This document shows, piece by piece, positions 17,503-25,619 of a stretch of DNA of 64,000 nucleotides. Each line of letters opens with the position of its first letter. Positions within the stretch are counted from its first letter, which is position 1. The DNA is taken from assembly GCF_014652315.1 (NCBI RefSeq), contig NZ_BMYO01000006.1, positions 62,001 through 126,000 of the forward strand, written 5' to 3'. This DNA is from Jeongeupia chitinilytica. GTDB taxonomy: Bacteria > Pseudomonadota > Gammaproteobacteria > Burkholderiales > Chitinibacteraceae. The translations under genes and the position numbers were made by a program. Below the pieces are notes generated by a model that saw only the letters and a list, made by a program, of their open reading frames with translations, ran no database searches and was not told the origin of the DNA.

Positions 17503-17532
17503 CTTTCTCAACCTTTCAACAGGAAAAACAAA

Positions 17533-17673
17533 ATGCGTTTTCTGTCTGATGCAGAACTGAATCAAGTTAGCGGTGGTGCAGGTGAAGGCGGCAGCGGCGG
17601 CGAAAGCGGCTACTGGGCCTACAACGGTTATGGCGAACTGGTTTGGGTTTCGAACTCGACCAGCCAGCCGTAA
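17533..17673 (+). CDS. Double-glycine-leader precursor peptide (RiPP or microcin)
   Basis: This 46-residue peptide is preceded by AACAGGAAAAACAAA. The first 15 residues, MRFLSDAELNQVSGG, match the double-glycine leader consensus at every key position: Leu-Ser at -12/-11, Glu-Leu at -8/-7, Val at -4, and Gly-Gly at -2/-1. The 31-residue core begins AGEGGSGGESGYW, has aromatic residues clustered in YWAYNGYGELVW, and ends in a polar tail, SNSTSQP. It contains no Cys, Lys, His or Arg. It heads ten co-oriented genes encoding modifying enzymes and a C39 exporter that would cleave after GG. The core sequence is not one I recognise. An antimicrobial role is likely but inferred. Confidence 0.85.
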   Translation: MRFLSDAELNQVSGGAGEGGSGGESGYWAYNGYGELVWVSNSTSQP

Positions 17674-17708
17674 TACCTTGCGACCAGTAATTCCTTACTG
17701 ATCGCTGA

Positions 17709-17734
17709 GGCCAGGCAGGTTTGCCTGCTTGGCC
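17709..17734 (+). promoter_or_regulatory. Stable hairpin between precursor and first modification gene
   Basis: GGCCAGGCAGG pairs with CCTGCTTGGCC as an 11-pair stem with one G-U and a 4-base loop, 35 bases after the precursor stop. No T-run follows, so it is not a full terminator. It may stabilise the precursor mRNA or attenuate read-through, a common device when precursor must exceed enzymes. Confidence 0.6.
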
Positions 17735-17762
17735 AATCCGGGCCCCCAACATCACGAATGCC

Positions 17763-19748
17763 ATGATCACCGCCGCGCAACGCCTTGCCCTCACGCAGCT
17801 CATCCAGACACACGAGAACCCGGTCGCGGGCAACACCGTTTACCTGGACAACGAGCTTCCCGTTGAATCGTTCGTTCCCTTTACCGCCCGTCGCTTCAAA
17901 AATGCGCGACTGGTCTGGGTCAATCGCGCCCTGCTCCGGGACTACGGTGTCGACGTCGGAAGCGCATCACTCGAGGAACTGGAACCGATTCTGCTTGACG
18001 CGTTTGCCTACGGCGTTCCGTCGGACGACGATGATCTGGAACACTATGGCCCTGAAGAAAAACAGTTTCTCGGCGAACGCTACGGGGCAACTACCGAAGC
18101 CGCCAATGGCGGCGGCGTCCGCTGCGGCTTGAACGGCCGGTTCCAGATCAAGGGTATCGGCAAGAACCCGCTGGCAGCCACCAATGTGGACCACTGGCAT
18201 ACCTATGGCGGCGCGACGCTCGATGAAGGCGTGCTTGAAGCCCTTTGGGGCGAGCTCGCCAATCAGGAACTGCCACACGGTGCAGTCCGGCTGCTGGCTT
18301 TGATCGCGACCGGCAAACAGGTCGAGTCAAACTATGGTCATGCCGACGGTATTGCCGTCCCGGCAGCCAGTGCATTGATGATCCGCGAAGCGAACCTGCG
18401 TCCGGCCCATTACGAACGCGCGACCTTCTACAGACCGGAAGAAGCGTCCAGACCGCTGCTCGCTCCCGACTATGTCCGCGTCGAAAAAGCCGCCCAACGA
18501 ATTCACCTTGCACTGCCGAATCAGGGCACCGATTCGGTCCACTCGCAACTTGCGCAACTGTTCGAGCGCATCGCGCGACAAATGGCGTCTGCACGCTCGC
18601 TCCGGTTGGTCCACGGCGCGATTACCAGCTCGAACATCGCCATCGACGGCCGATATATCGATTTCGGCACCATGACCGCCCTGCCCGACTACACCAACCA
18701 TGCGGTCGCACGGGGCTTTCCGCCGTTCTGGGATGACCAGCTGCAAATTACGGACTTGATAGCCCAGCTGCACTTCTTTCTCCAGAAGTATCGACCGGAT
18801 CTCGCGCCAGCAAGCCGTGCCGATTCGCAGAAGATTTTCCGCGAAACGCTGCAGGAGGAACAGGCCCTGGCGTTCCTGCGGGTGGCTGGCGTTCCGCGTA
18901 CGGTGCTGGCGCTGCTGGCACGCCATGCCGGCGAAGCACTATTCGATGCCATCCGGAATATTCTGCGGAAACCACTCAACATCATCCCGCCAACCGTCGG
19001 GCCCGATTCCGTCAACGTATTCACCGCGTTGATGGGCACCGCATTCGAACGCGCAGATTCCCTCACGGTCGACGACATACTGGACTTGGTCCCGGCGCCG
19101 GAACTGGCGGCCGCCTTCGTGCAGGCCTTCGTCGAATTCGTACCGGCACTGCAAACCTCGGTCGTCAGCGCGGGGCTGGAGTGGTCCCGCTTCCTGAAGC
19201 TGGCCCGCCTGCAGGCCACCAAATTCGATCAGGACCTGACTGCGCTGTACCACTGGACAGTGGTGCTGGACACGCAACGCATGCGGGAAACGTTCTTTAC
19301 TGCACCCGACGAAACCATCGCGGAGATCAACGACTATCTCCGGACGCTGATCGACGGCCACGCGCGGGCCGAGCACGCATTGCCGCCGCACCTTTTGCTG
19401 CTTGGCCAAAGCAGTCTGCGCGCCGGCGAGATTACCGCCCGCCTGGTTTTCGACATCCATCTTGACCGGCTCTTTGTCAGGATTCAAAACTTCGGACCGC
19501 CTGCCGCTTTCAGCATTGACGGCGGCGACGCCGTGATCTTGGATGCGCAAAACGATTCGGCCTCCTTCATTGCGTCGTTGGCCGATCTTGGCCAGCTCTC
19601 GTTGAGTTCGGCTGGCAGCACAAGCTGGATGCAGACGCTGTCGTTTCCGCTGTCACCGCGCATGAGCGATTCGCTGCGCGCGGTCATGCCCGGCGCAGAA
19701 GGCAGTCCGGCAAAAGCTTCGCCGATTTCGCTCGAGGTCACCCAATGA
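17763..19748 (+). CDS. SelO-like kinase-fold protein of a RiPP/microcin cluster
   Basis: This 661-residue protein has SelO (YdiU, protein AMPylase) active-site elements. These are FQIKGIGKNP with Lys130, LEALWGELANQ with Glu159/Glu164, and the catalytic loop HGAITSSNIAI with His284 and Asn291. IDFG with Asp300 plays the part of the DFG motif. The N-terminal part (NELPVESFVPFTARRFKNARLVWVN) also fits. The last 250 residues have no match I know. Microcin clusters encode a comparable large protein (MceJ, MchC) together with a HlyC-like partner (MceI, MchD), as here; MceI and MceJ join a glycosylated siderophore to the C-terminal Ser of microcin E492. That this is a homologue is inference. ATG 17763 is the best start although no clear ribosome site precedes it. 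The stop overlaps the next gene by four bases (ATGA). Confidence 0.75.
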   Translation: MITAAQRLALTQLIQTHENPVAGNTVYLDNELPVESFVPFTARRFKNARLVWVNRALLRDYGVDVGSASLEELEPILLDAFAYGVPSDDDDLEHYGPEEKQFLGERYGATTEAANGGGVRCGLNGRFQIKGIGKNPLAATNVDHWHTYGGATLDEGVLEALWGELANQELPHGAVRLLALIATGKQVESNYGHADGIAVPAASALMIREANLRPAHYERATFYRPEEASRPLLAPDYVRVEKAAQRIHLALPNQGTDSVHSQLAQLFERIARQMASARSLRLVHGAITSSNIAIDGRYIDFGTMTALPDYTNHAVARGFPPFWDDQLQITDLIAQLHFFLQKYRPDLAPASRADSQKIFRETLQEEQALAFLRVAGVPRTVLALLARHAGEALFDAIRNILRKPLNIIPPTVGPDSVNVFTALMGTAFERADSLTVDDILDLVPAPELAAAFVQAFVEFVPALQTSVVSAGLEWSRFLKLARLQATKFDQDLTALYHWTVVLDTQRMRETFFTAPDETIAEINDYLRTLIDGHARAEHALPPHLLLLGQSSLRAGEITARLVFDIHLDRLFVRIQNFGPPAAFSIDGGDAVILDAQNDSASFIASLADLGQLSLSSAGSTSWMQTLSFPLSPRMSDSLRAVMPGAEGSPAKASPISLEVTQ

Positions 19749-20272
19749 CGCTGCATGAAGCACCGTTCTCCGGCCGCATTGATGTTTCCACACAGATTGG
19801 CGCCATCGCCGAAGTGCTGGCACGCAATCCGCGCTATCGGAAGTTCCAGTTTGCTGCCATCGAAGCCTGGCTGATGTCTCCCATCCTGCTCGGGCAAACC
19901 AAAAGCTTCTTCAGCCCGACCGGCAAACCTGTCGCTTTCGTGAGCTGGGCGCTGGTCAATGCTGCCACCGAACAACGGCTCATTGACGATGGCCGCTACA
20001 TCCTGCATCCGTCCGAATGGCACGAGGGCGACCGGCTGGTCATCATGGATTTCTGTGCCAATGAAGGCAGTTTCCGTAGTGCACTGCGCCTGCTTCGACA
20101 GCAGCATGCAAGCGGCACGTTGTGGCCGGAAGCACGATCCATCCGCTCGATCAGACGGAATGACGACGGCACGTTGCACCACGTCCTGACCTGGTATGCC
20201 GCCAGCCCGGCGGCTCGAACCGCGCCCACCGCAACATCTGCACTTACGCTTGATGAGGCCGTCGCATCATGA
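19745..20272 (+). CDS. HlyC-like (toxin-activating) acyltransferase
   Basis: This 175-residue protein shows the HlyC/CyaC pattern: AWLMSPILLGQTKSFF, GKPVAFVSWALV (residues 61-71), HPSEWHEGDRLVIMDF with the conserved Asp102. HlyC enzymes move acyl groups from acyl-ACP to toxin lysines. The segment aligned with the catalytic SPLHRNW box reads NPRYRKF (28-34), so the usual His is absent. The core peptide has no Lys, so a different acceptor or chemistry is expected. Its start overlaps the SelO-like stop and its own stop overlaps the first radical SAM gene (ATGA); the two proteins probably act as a complex, as MceI/MceJ do. Confidence 0.8.
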   Translation: MTLHEAPFSGRIDVSTQIGAIAEVLARNPRYRKFQFAAIEAWLMSPILLGQTKSFFSPTGKPVAFVSWALVNAATEQRLIDDGRYILHPSEWHEGDRLVIMDFCANEGSFRSALRLLRQQHASGTLWPEARSIRSIRRNDDGTLHHVLTWYAASPAARTAPTATSALTLDEAVAS

Positions 20273-21279
20273 AGATCTGCATCAAACCCTATATCGATTA
20301 TGCCGTGCTGCCCAACCGGGACGTCAGCGTCTGCTGCTCGGCTTGGCATGAATTCGGTCCAATTGGCAACATCGCCACGACATCATTGCAATCGGTCTGG
20401 CAATCCGAACGCGCAGCCACTTTCCGCGAAAGTGTCAGCGACGGTTCGTTTCGCTATTGCCACCAGAACGCCTGTCCGCACCTGATGAACCAGGATGGCC
20501 CGGTCATGGCCATTGAAGAGGCACCGGCAGAAATCCGGACCCTGATCCAGGCGCAAATGTATGGTCAAGCGCCGTTACCCAAGAACCTGCATCTGGCGTT
20601 TGATGAAACGTGCAATTTGCGTTGCCCGTCGTGCCGGCACGAAATCATTGCGTCCGACAAACACGAAGTGAAGGACATTTTTGCCGAAGTACGCGCCGGC
20701 CTGAGCCGCGACGTCGAATACATCAATCTGGGTGGCGCGGGGGATGTCTTTGCATCGCCGGTACTTCGCGACTGGCTTTACAATTTTGATGCAAGCGAAT
20801 TCCCGCATCTGCGCCACGTTCATTTCCATACAAACCTTCAGCTGTTTTCGGAGAAAGTCTGGGAACGCTTGCCGCAATCGCTGCGCAGCCTGAAGGTGAC
20901 CTTTGATGTATCCATGGATGCGGCAAGCGATGCGACCTATCAGCTCAACCGTCCGCCCGGCAACTGGCAACGCCTGATGAAGAATCTCGATTTTCTGTCG
21001 AAACTGCGCCAGGCAGATCACGTCAAGGATGTGTGCTGCAACTTCGTTGTACAAAAGAACAACTACCACGAAGTTCCGCTTTTCATTCAGCTCGTCGAAG
21101 GTTTCGGCTTTGATTCGGCGAAATTTACCAAATTGGACAACTGGGGCACTTTCGAAGACGAGGATTATCGGCGACGTGCCATTCACCTGCCGACCCATCC
21201 GGAACATCAACACTATCAGGCCATTTTGAAAGATCCGGCGCTCAAGCGTCCGGCCGCCTATCTCGCCAACCTTGCCTGA
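20269..21279 (+). CDS. Radical SAM protein 1 with N-terminal SPASM-like cysteines
   Basis: This 336-residue protein has the radical SAM cluster motif CNLRCPSC at Cys115/119/122, after an N-terminal module with Cys4, Cys22-Cys23, Cys64 and Cys69 in a SPASM-like arrangement (VCCSAWHEFGPIGNI ... VWQSERAATFRES). In most peptide maturases the SPASM domain follows the barrel, so the order here is permuted. NLGGAGD and DVSMDAASDATYQLNRP mark the barrel strands. As a peptide modifier it could form carbon-carbon or carbon-oxygen bonds on the aromatic core, or epimerise residues; with no Cys in the core, thioether formation is excluded. It is translationally coupled to the acyltransferase gene. Confidence 0.85.
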   Translation: MKICIKPYIDYAVLPNRDVSVCCSAWHEFGPIGNIATTSLQSVWQSERAATFRESVSDGSFRYCHQNACPHLMNQDGPVMAIEEAPAEIRTLIQAQMYGQAPLPKNLHLAFDETCNLRCPSCRHEIIASDKHEVKDIFAEVRAGLSRDVEYINLGGAGDVFASPVLRDWLYNFDASEFPHLRHVHFHTNLQLFSEKVWERLPQSLRSLKVTFDVSMDAASDATYQLNRPPGNWQRLMKNLDFLSKLRQADHVKDVCCNFVVQKNNYHEVPLFIQLVEGFGFDSAKFTKLDNWGTFEDEDYRRRAIHLPTHPEHQHYQAILKDPALKRPAAYLANLA

Positions 21280-21303
21280 CCTTTCCGGCTACGAGATCAA
21301 CGC

Positions 21304-22491
21304 ATGTTTCCCATCATCTTCGGCATCCTGTTTCTTCCGCTGTTCATTTCCTCGGTGACGTTGTTTTTCCTCACCGCGACCTTGAACATCAAGCTCCGCT
21401 TCGGAAATACCCAGCGCCCCAAGCCCGCCCAGTATCCCAAAAGCGTCATTCTGGTCCCGTATTACAATGAAAATCCCGACATCTTGATGCATGTGCTGCA
21501 AGCAATCGATGATCAGGACTATCCGATTCCACTGCATGTCATGCTGGTCAATGATGGTTCAACCAACTCGGCTCCGGAGCAGATCGCGGATTGGGTCGGA
21601 AATACGACCCGACGCCAGCACTACGAACTCATTGCACTGGATGAAAACTCCGGCTGCAAGGGCAAGGCAATGGACCAGGTTCTTGGCCTGGTGCCGGAAG
21701 ATGCGGAAGTGCTCGCAATTGTCGATAGCGACACCTGGCTCGAACCGGATGCAATGCGTTTGAGTGTCGAAAGGTTATGGAGCAACCCCCGCTATGCCGC
21801 AGTGTCGGGTTGCGTCATCGCATCCGGCAAGAACAATTCGTTCATGTCATATCTTCAGTATTACGAACATATCGGCAGTTTTGCAGCCATCCGCTTTGCC
21901 CAGTCCTGGCTCGGTTTGGTCGATGTCCTTTCCGGTGCATTCTCCATCCACCGGATGAGCGCCATTCGCGAGCTCGGTGGCTGGAGCCACTGGCTGGTCG
22001 AGGACATTTCCTGGACCTGGAAAGCGATTGCCAGCAACTATCACATTGGCTATGCCCCCGAGGCCATTGCCCACACCGAAGTACCGCAGTCGGTTCGCGG
22101 GCTGTTCAAGCAGCGTCGCCGTTGGGCTCGTGGCCGTCTTGAAGCCTTCAAAGCGGCATGGTCGGTATCCAAAACGCGCACGCTGATGCTTACGCCCTGG
22201 CTCATGCTCTGGATTCAGGGCGCCGTGATGCCGTCACTCCTCGCCGCCGCATTAGCCACCTATTTCGAGCAATGGTGGGCCTTCGCGATGATTGGTGCCA
22301 TCGGCGTGATGCAGCTCTGGATCAACCTGTTGCTTCATTACAAATATTTGCAATCAAAGGCAGTCGGAATCAAGGATGTGCTGTTGCAGGCACTGTATTT
22401 TCCCCTTTTCGAAATTGCCATCATGCCGGCCAGCGTCATCGGTTTCATCGATGAGCTGCGTAACACGAAAAAGCACTGGCTTACCCGTTAG
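21304..22491 (+). CDS. Membrane family 2 glycosyltransferase
   Basis: This 395-residue protein has an N-terminal hydrophobic segment (residues 1-28), then a GT2 domain: ILVPYYNENPD, MLVNDGS, VDSDTWLEPDA (metal-binding DxD), SGAFSIHR, EDISWTWKA (catalytic Asp), and QRRRWARG. Three to four C-terminal membrane segments follow. The fold is that of NodC/BcsA-type processive synthases and of polyprenyl-phosphate transferases. In microcin E492 biosynthesis the sugar is added by a different type of enzyme (MceC), so if this one glycosylates the peptide or a carrier it is a new combination. It lies between the two radical SAM genes in the same operon. Confidence 0.88.
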   Translation: MFPIIFGILFLPLFISSVTLFFLTATLNIKLRFGNTQRPKPAQYPKSVILVPYYNENPDILMHVLQAIDDQDYPIPLHVMLVNDGSTNSAPEQIADWVGNTTRRQHYELIALDENSGCKGKAMDQVLGLVPEDAEVLAIVDSDTWLEPDAMRLSVERLWSNPRYAAVSGCVIASGKNNSFMSYLQYYEHIGSFAAIRFAQSWLGLVDVLSGAFSIHRMSAIRELGGWSHWLVEDISWTWKAIASNYHIGYAPEAIAHTEVPQSVRGLFKQRRRWARGRLEAFKAAWSVSKTRTLMLTPWLMLWIQGAVMPSLLAAALATYFEQWWAFAMIGAIGVMQLWINLLLHYKYLQSKAVGIKDVLLQALYFPLFEIAIMPASVIGFIDELRNTKKHWLTR

Positions 22492-22500
22492 GAGTCGAGT

Positions 22501-23160
22501 ATGAAAATGGAACAGGTGTTGCCTGCCAATTATTCGGAAGACTGGACCAGCATGCATGCGGCCAACTTCCATGTCGCGTTTGAAAACCTGCACGTGCCTT
22601 TGCAGCATGGCCTCGAAATCGGCGCGTTTGAGGGGCGGACCTCGCGGTACTTCGTCGAGCAGTTCTTCCGGCAAGACGGGCAGGTCTTGCACGCGGTCGA
22701 CCCCCATCCCAAAACCGTGTTCTGGGACAATACCCTGCAGGCCCGTGATGAGGGACGCATCGTTTTCCACCAAATGAAATCCTACGACTTCCTGATCTCT
22801 CAGCCGGATCAGTCGCTGGACTTCATCTACCTCGACGGTAGCCACATCGGCAAGCATGTCCTGCAGGATCTGGTCATCGCATGGCGGAAGCTCCGGATTG
22901 GCGGCATTCTGCTGATTGACGATTACCACTGGAAAAACCACTGGTATATCGAAAGGCTTTTCCCTGCATCGCTGTTGCGCATGACCGAAAAGAAGTATGC
23001 GGCGACCTTCTACCCCAAGAAAGCCGTGGACAGTTTCCGCAAGGTTTACGGACCGGAAGTCGAGACCGTTTTCGAAAATTACCAAGTGTGCCTGCGGCGG
23101 TTTTGTGATTTGGATGCCTTGGTCGTTGCCGAAGAGCAAACAAAACTGTTCTGCCCCTGA
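22501..23160 (+). CDS. Class I SAM-dependent methyltransferase
   Basis: This 219-residue protein has motif I as LEIGAFEGRTSRYF (residues 38-51), acidic motif II (LHAVDPHP), and FIYLDGSHIGKHVLQDL followed by LRIGGILLIDDYHW. The pattern is that of Methyltransf_24-type enzymes, which often methylate sugars or small molecules. It begins nine bases after the glycosyltransferase stop, with AGGAG upstream, so methylation of the sugar or the peptide is a sensible guess. The acceptor cannot be read from the sequence. Confidence 0.85.
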   Translation: MKMEQVLPANYSEDWTSMHAANFHVAFENLHVPLQHGLEIGAFEGRTSRYFVEQFFRQDGQVLHAVDPHPKTVFWDNTLQARDEGRIVFHQMKSYDFLISQPDQSLDFIYLDGSHIGKHVLQDLVIAWRKLRIGGILLIDDYHWKNHWYIERLFPASLLRMTEKKYAATFYPKKAVDSFRKVYGPEVETVFENYQVCLRRFCDLDALVVAEEQTKLFCP

Positions 23161-23193
23161 TTCATTGTCAACTCCAGAAGTCGCGGTGTCCTT

Positions 23194-24345
23194 ATGCCTT
23201 CCCGTTCCGATTTGTTTTGCAGCAAACCGTTTCAGTTTCTGGATTTGCAACGCAGCAAAGCCGGCGTCTGCTGCTGGGTTCGCCTGCCGACTTGGCGCGG
23301 ACACAGTTCGGACCTGAGCATTGAGGCCGTCTGGAATTCGGAAAATGCACAGAAGGTGCGAGCGTCCATTCACGATGGTTCGTTCCGCTACTGCTCGAAC
23401 GATTGCCCGTTTCTTCACGGCGCAGCCAAACCCGCGGCATTATCCGAAGCGTCCGCGCACGAAATGCATGGCTTTCTGGAGACGATTTCCAACCCGGTGA
23501 CCCGCAAGAGCGACGTCACCGATCCGCAGCTCAGAACGATCATCGACGAACAAAGCGTGATTCTGGACACGCCTCCTGCGCATCTGGAGTGCGGTTTCGA
23601 CAATTCGTGCAATCTCTCCTGCCCGACTTGCCGCACCGAGAAACTTGTCGAAACCGAATTCAAGGACGAAATCCAGCGCATTCAGCGGACCGTCGAAGAA
23701 GTGTTCCTTCCGCATCTCCAAACCTTGTACATCACCGGCTCCGGTGATCCATTCGGAAGCCCTTATTTCAATCGCTGGCTTCGCCAGATGGATGCTTCAA
23801 AACTGGGGGCTGACACACGCATCCATCTGCACAGCAACGCCCAGCTCTGGACGCCGGAAATGTGGGCCAAGATACCCGAGGCTGTTCGCACCCGGATCAA
23901 GAGTTGCGAAATCTCGATCGACGCAGCCAGCGAAGCGACCTATGCCATCAATCGCCGTGGCGGCGATTTTGCACGGCTTTTGAAGAATCTGGATTTCATC
24001 GCCACACTCCGGCGCAGCCAGGCCTTGCGTTACTTCAAAATTCACATGGTGGTCCAGGCCAACAATTTCCGGGAAATGCCCGATTTTGTGGCATTGGGGG
24101 CACGCGTAGGGGCAGACGAAGTCTACTTCAGCCACCTTTCGGACTGGGGCACCTTTTCCGAGGTGGAGCTGGCAAAGCGTCAAGTCCACATTGCGACCCA
24201 TCCGCTGCACGAGCAACTGCAAGAGATCCTGTCATCCCGATTGTTGCATCATCCCAGTGTCAATCTGGGTAACCTGAACGATCTGCAAGCACCTCGTTCG
24301 GCACCTCGCAGCATCATCAAGCTGCACGAGCTCTCTCCCACCTAA
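23194..24345 (+). CDS. Radical SAM protein 2 with N-terminal SPASM-like cysteines
   Basis: This 383-residue paralogue of the first radical SAM protein has the same permuted layout: Cys9, Cys26-Cys27, Cys67, Cys71 before the radical SAM motif CNLSCPTC at Cys139/143/146. Shared blocks include SIHDGSFRYC, YITGSGDPFGSP, SIDAASEATYAINRRGGDF, VVQANN and FSHLSDWGTFSE. The insertion between the two modules is longer than in the first copy, and the C-terminus has an extra 30-residue tail. Two related but clearly diverged copies suggest two different positions or steps on one substrate. Confidence 0.85.
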   Translation: MPSRSDLFCSKPFQFLDLQRSKAGVCCWVRLPTWRGHSSDLSIEAVWNSENAQKVRASIHDGSFRYCSNDCPFLHGAAKPAALSEASAHEMHGFLETISNPVTRKSDVTDPQLRTIIDEQSVILDTPPAHLECGFDNSCNLSCPTCRTEKLVETEFKDEIQRIQRTVEEVFLPHLQTLYITGSGDPFGSPYFNRWLRQMDASKLGADTRIHLHSNAQLWTPEMWAKIPEAVRTRIKSCEISIDAASEATYAINRRGGDFARLLKNLDFIATLRRSQALRYFKIHMVVQANNFREMPDFVALGARVGADEVYFSHLSDWGTFSEVELAKRQVHIATHPLHEQLQEILSSRLLHHPSVNLGNLNDLQAPRSAPRSIIKLHELSPT

Positions 24346-24361
24346 TGTCACAAGCACCAGC

Positions 24362-25612
24362 ATGAGCAATTCGCTGTTCCGCAAAGAAGTAACACATGCA
24401 CAGAACGTCGGCCTGGAAGGAAGGATCATCCTTCCCAGCCAACCGAACCTCACGCGACTGGCCTGGGCTGGTGTTTTCCTGATCATCGCCCTGATTTGCT
24501 ACGCCTACTTCGGGCAATACACGCGCAAGGCCAAACTCAGTGGCGTCGTCATGCCGGCCTCCGGCCTCATCAAGGTGGTTGCCCCTGTAGAGGGGCGAAT
24601 CCAGTCGATACTGGTCACCGAAGGTCAGGAAGTCGCCAGGAACGCACCATTGTTCATCCTGAGCGGGGAGCGCTACAGCCGTGACGGTGTTGGCACGCTG
24701 GCCAAACTGCGAGAATCGATTCAAGGTGAACGCTTGCTGGTCGAGCGCGAACGCGAGCGGCGCCTTCAGTTGAACCAGCTGGAAACGACTGCGCTGGTCA
24801 ACAAACAGCAGGGCCTGAACAGCGAAGTTCACACGGCACAAACAGCACTGGCGATCGCCGAAAAACGGGTACACCTTCAGGAAAACCTGCTGCGCCGGAA
24901 TCAACAGCTGCAGCAACAAGGCTTTCTGTCCGAGTCGGCCTCGCAACGACAGGAAATCGAGTTGACCACCGCCCAGGGCGAGGCCGAACAGGCCCGGCAG
25001 AACCTGCTGCGCTTGCGGCAGGAGATCCAGTCCTCCCAGTCCGATCTGGAGCAGGCGCGCATCGGCGGCGAGAACTCCCTCGTCGAACTTGACCGGCGCC
25101 TCCAACAACTGGAACAGCAGCTTATCGAACTGGGACGCCAGGATTCGGCGATGGTCAGGGCGCCGACCGCCGGGGTAGCAACAGCCATCGCGGCCAAATC
25201 GGGGCAATCAGCGCTGCAGAACGAAACCCTCCTGCTCGTGGTCCCCAAAAATTCCGAATTGATCGTCGAGCTGTATGCAACCAGCCAGTCGGTCGGATTC
25301 ATCAAGCCGGGCCAGCACGTGGGCTTGCGCTTTCAGGCTTTTCCCTACGAAAAGTACGGCATCCAGTCCGGCGTGGTCCGTGAAGTAACGCGTGCTGCGC
25401 AACCACCTTCGGAGCTGGCGCAGCGTACCGGACTCAATCTTGGCAACGAGGGCTATTACCGCGTACAGGTCAAGCTGAACAAGGCCAGCGTGAATGTCGG
25501 AAATCGCGAAGAGCCGCTCAAAGTGGGCATGAGTACGCAAGGTGACGTGTTTCTCGATACGCGCAGCATCTATGAATGGTTGTTTGAACCACTGTCGACG
25601 CTGAAAGGATAG
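24362..25612 (+). CDS. HlyD/CvaA-type membrane fusion protein
   Basis: This 416-residue adaptor has a short cytoplasmic N-terminus, one membrane segment (LAWAGVFLIIALICYAYFGQY, about residues 36-56), and a barrel-sandwich/lipoyl half (SGVVMPASGLIKVVAPVEGRIQSILVTEGQEV). A long Gln/Glu/Leu coiled coil (about 115-245), the second half-motif (MVRAPTAGVATAIAAKSGQ) and a C-terminal beta-barrel follow. Microcin V and H47 exporters use the same class (CvaA, MchE) to link the inner-membrane ABC transporter to a TolC-type channel. No outer-membrane channel gene is present in the cluster, so a housekeeping TolC is presumably used. It lies seven bases upstream of the ABC gene. Confidence 0.93.
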   Translation: MSNSLFRKEVTHAQNVGLEGRIILPSQPNLTRLAWAGVFLIIALICYAYFGQYTRKAKLSGVVMPASGLIKVVAPVEGRIQSILVTEGQEVARNAPLFILSGERYSRDGVGTLAKLRESIQGERLLVERERERRLQLNQLETTALVNKQQGLNSEVHTAQTALAIAEKRVHLQENLLRRNQQLQQQGFLSESASQRQEIELTTAQGEAEQARQNLLRLRQEIQSSQSDLEQARIGGENSLVELDRRLQQLEQQLIELGRQDSAMVRAPTAGVATAIAAKSGQSALQNETLLLVVPKNSELIVELYATSQSVGFIKPGQHVGLRFQAFPYEKYGIQSGVVREVTRAAQPPSELAQRTGLNLGNEGYYRVQVKLNKASVNVGNREEPLKVGMSTQGDVFLDTRSIYEWLFEPLSTLKG

Positions 25613-25619
25613 CAGGACG

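Larger units (their letters stand above)
17192..17532. other. A/T-rich leader region upstream of the precursor peptide gene
   Basis: These 341 bases hold the yihY terminator, then a stretch clearly richer in A/T than flanking genes, with a candidate promoter and an inverted repeat (listed separately). No convincing gene is present; a 75-codon minus-strand ORF (17338-17565) covers the promoter and looks like chance. Confidence 0.6.

Noticed and set aside
17338..17565. 75-codon minus-strand ORF considered as an immunity gene
   Set aside because: It covers the precursor promoter and start, lacks a ribosome site and has no membrane segment.
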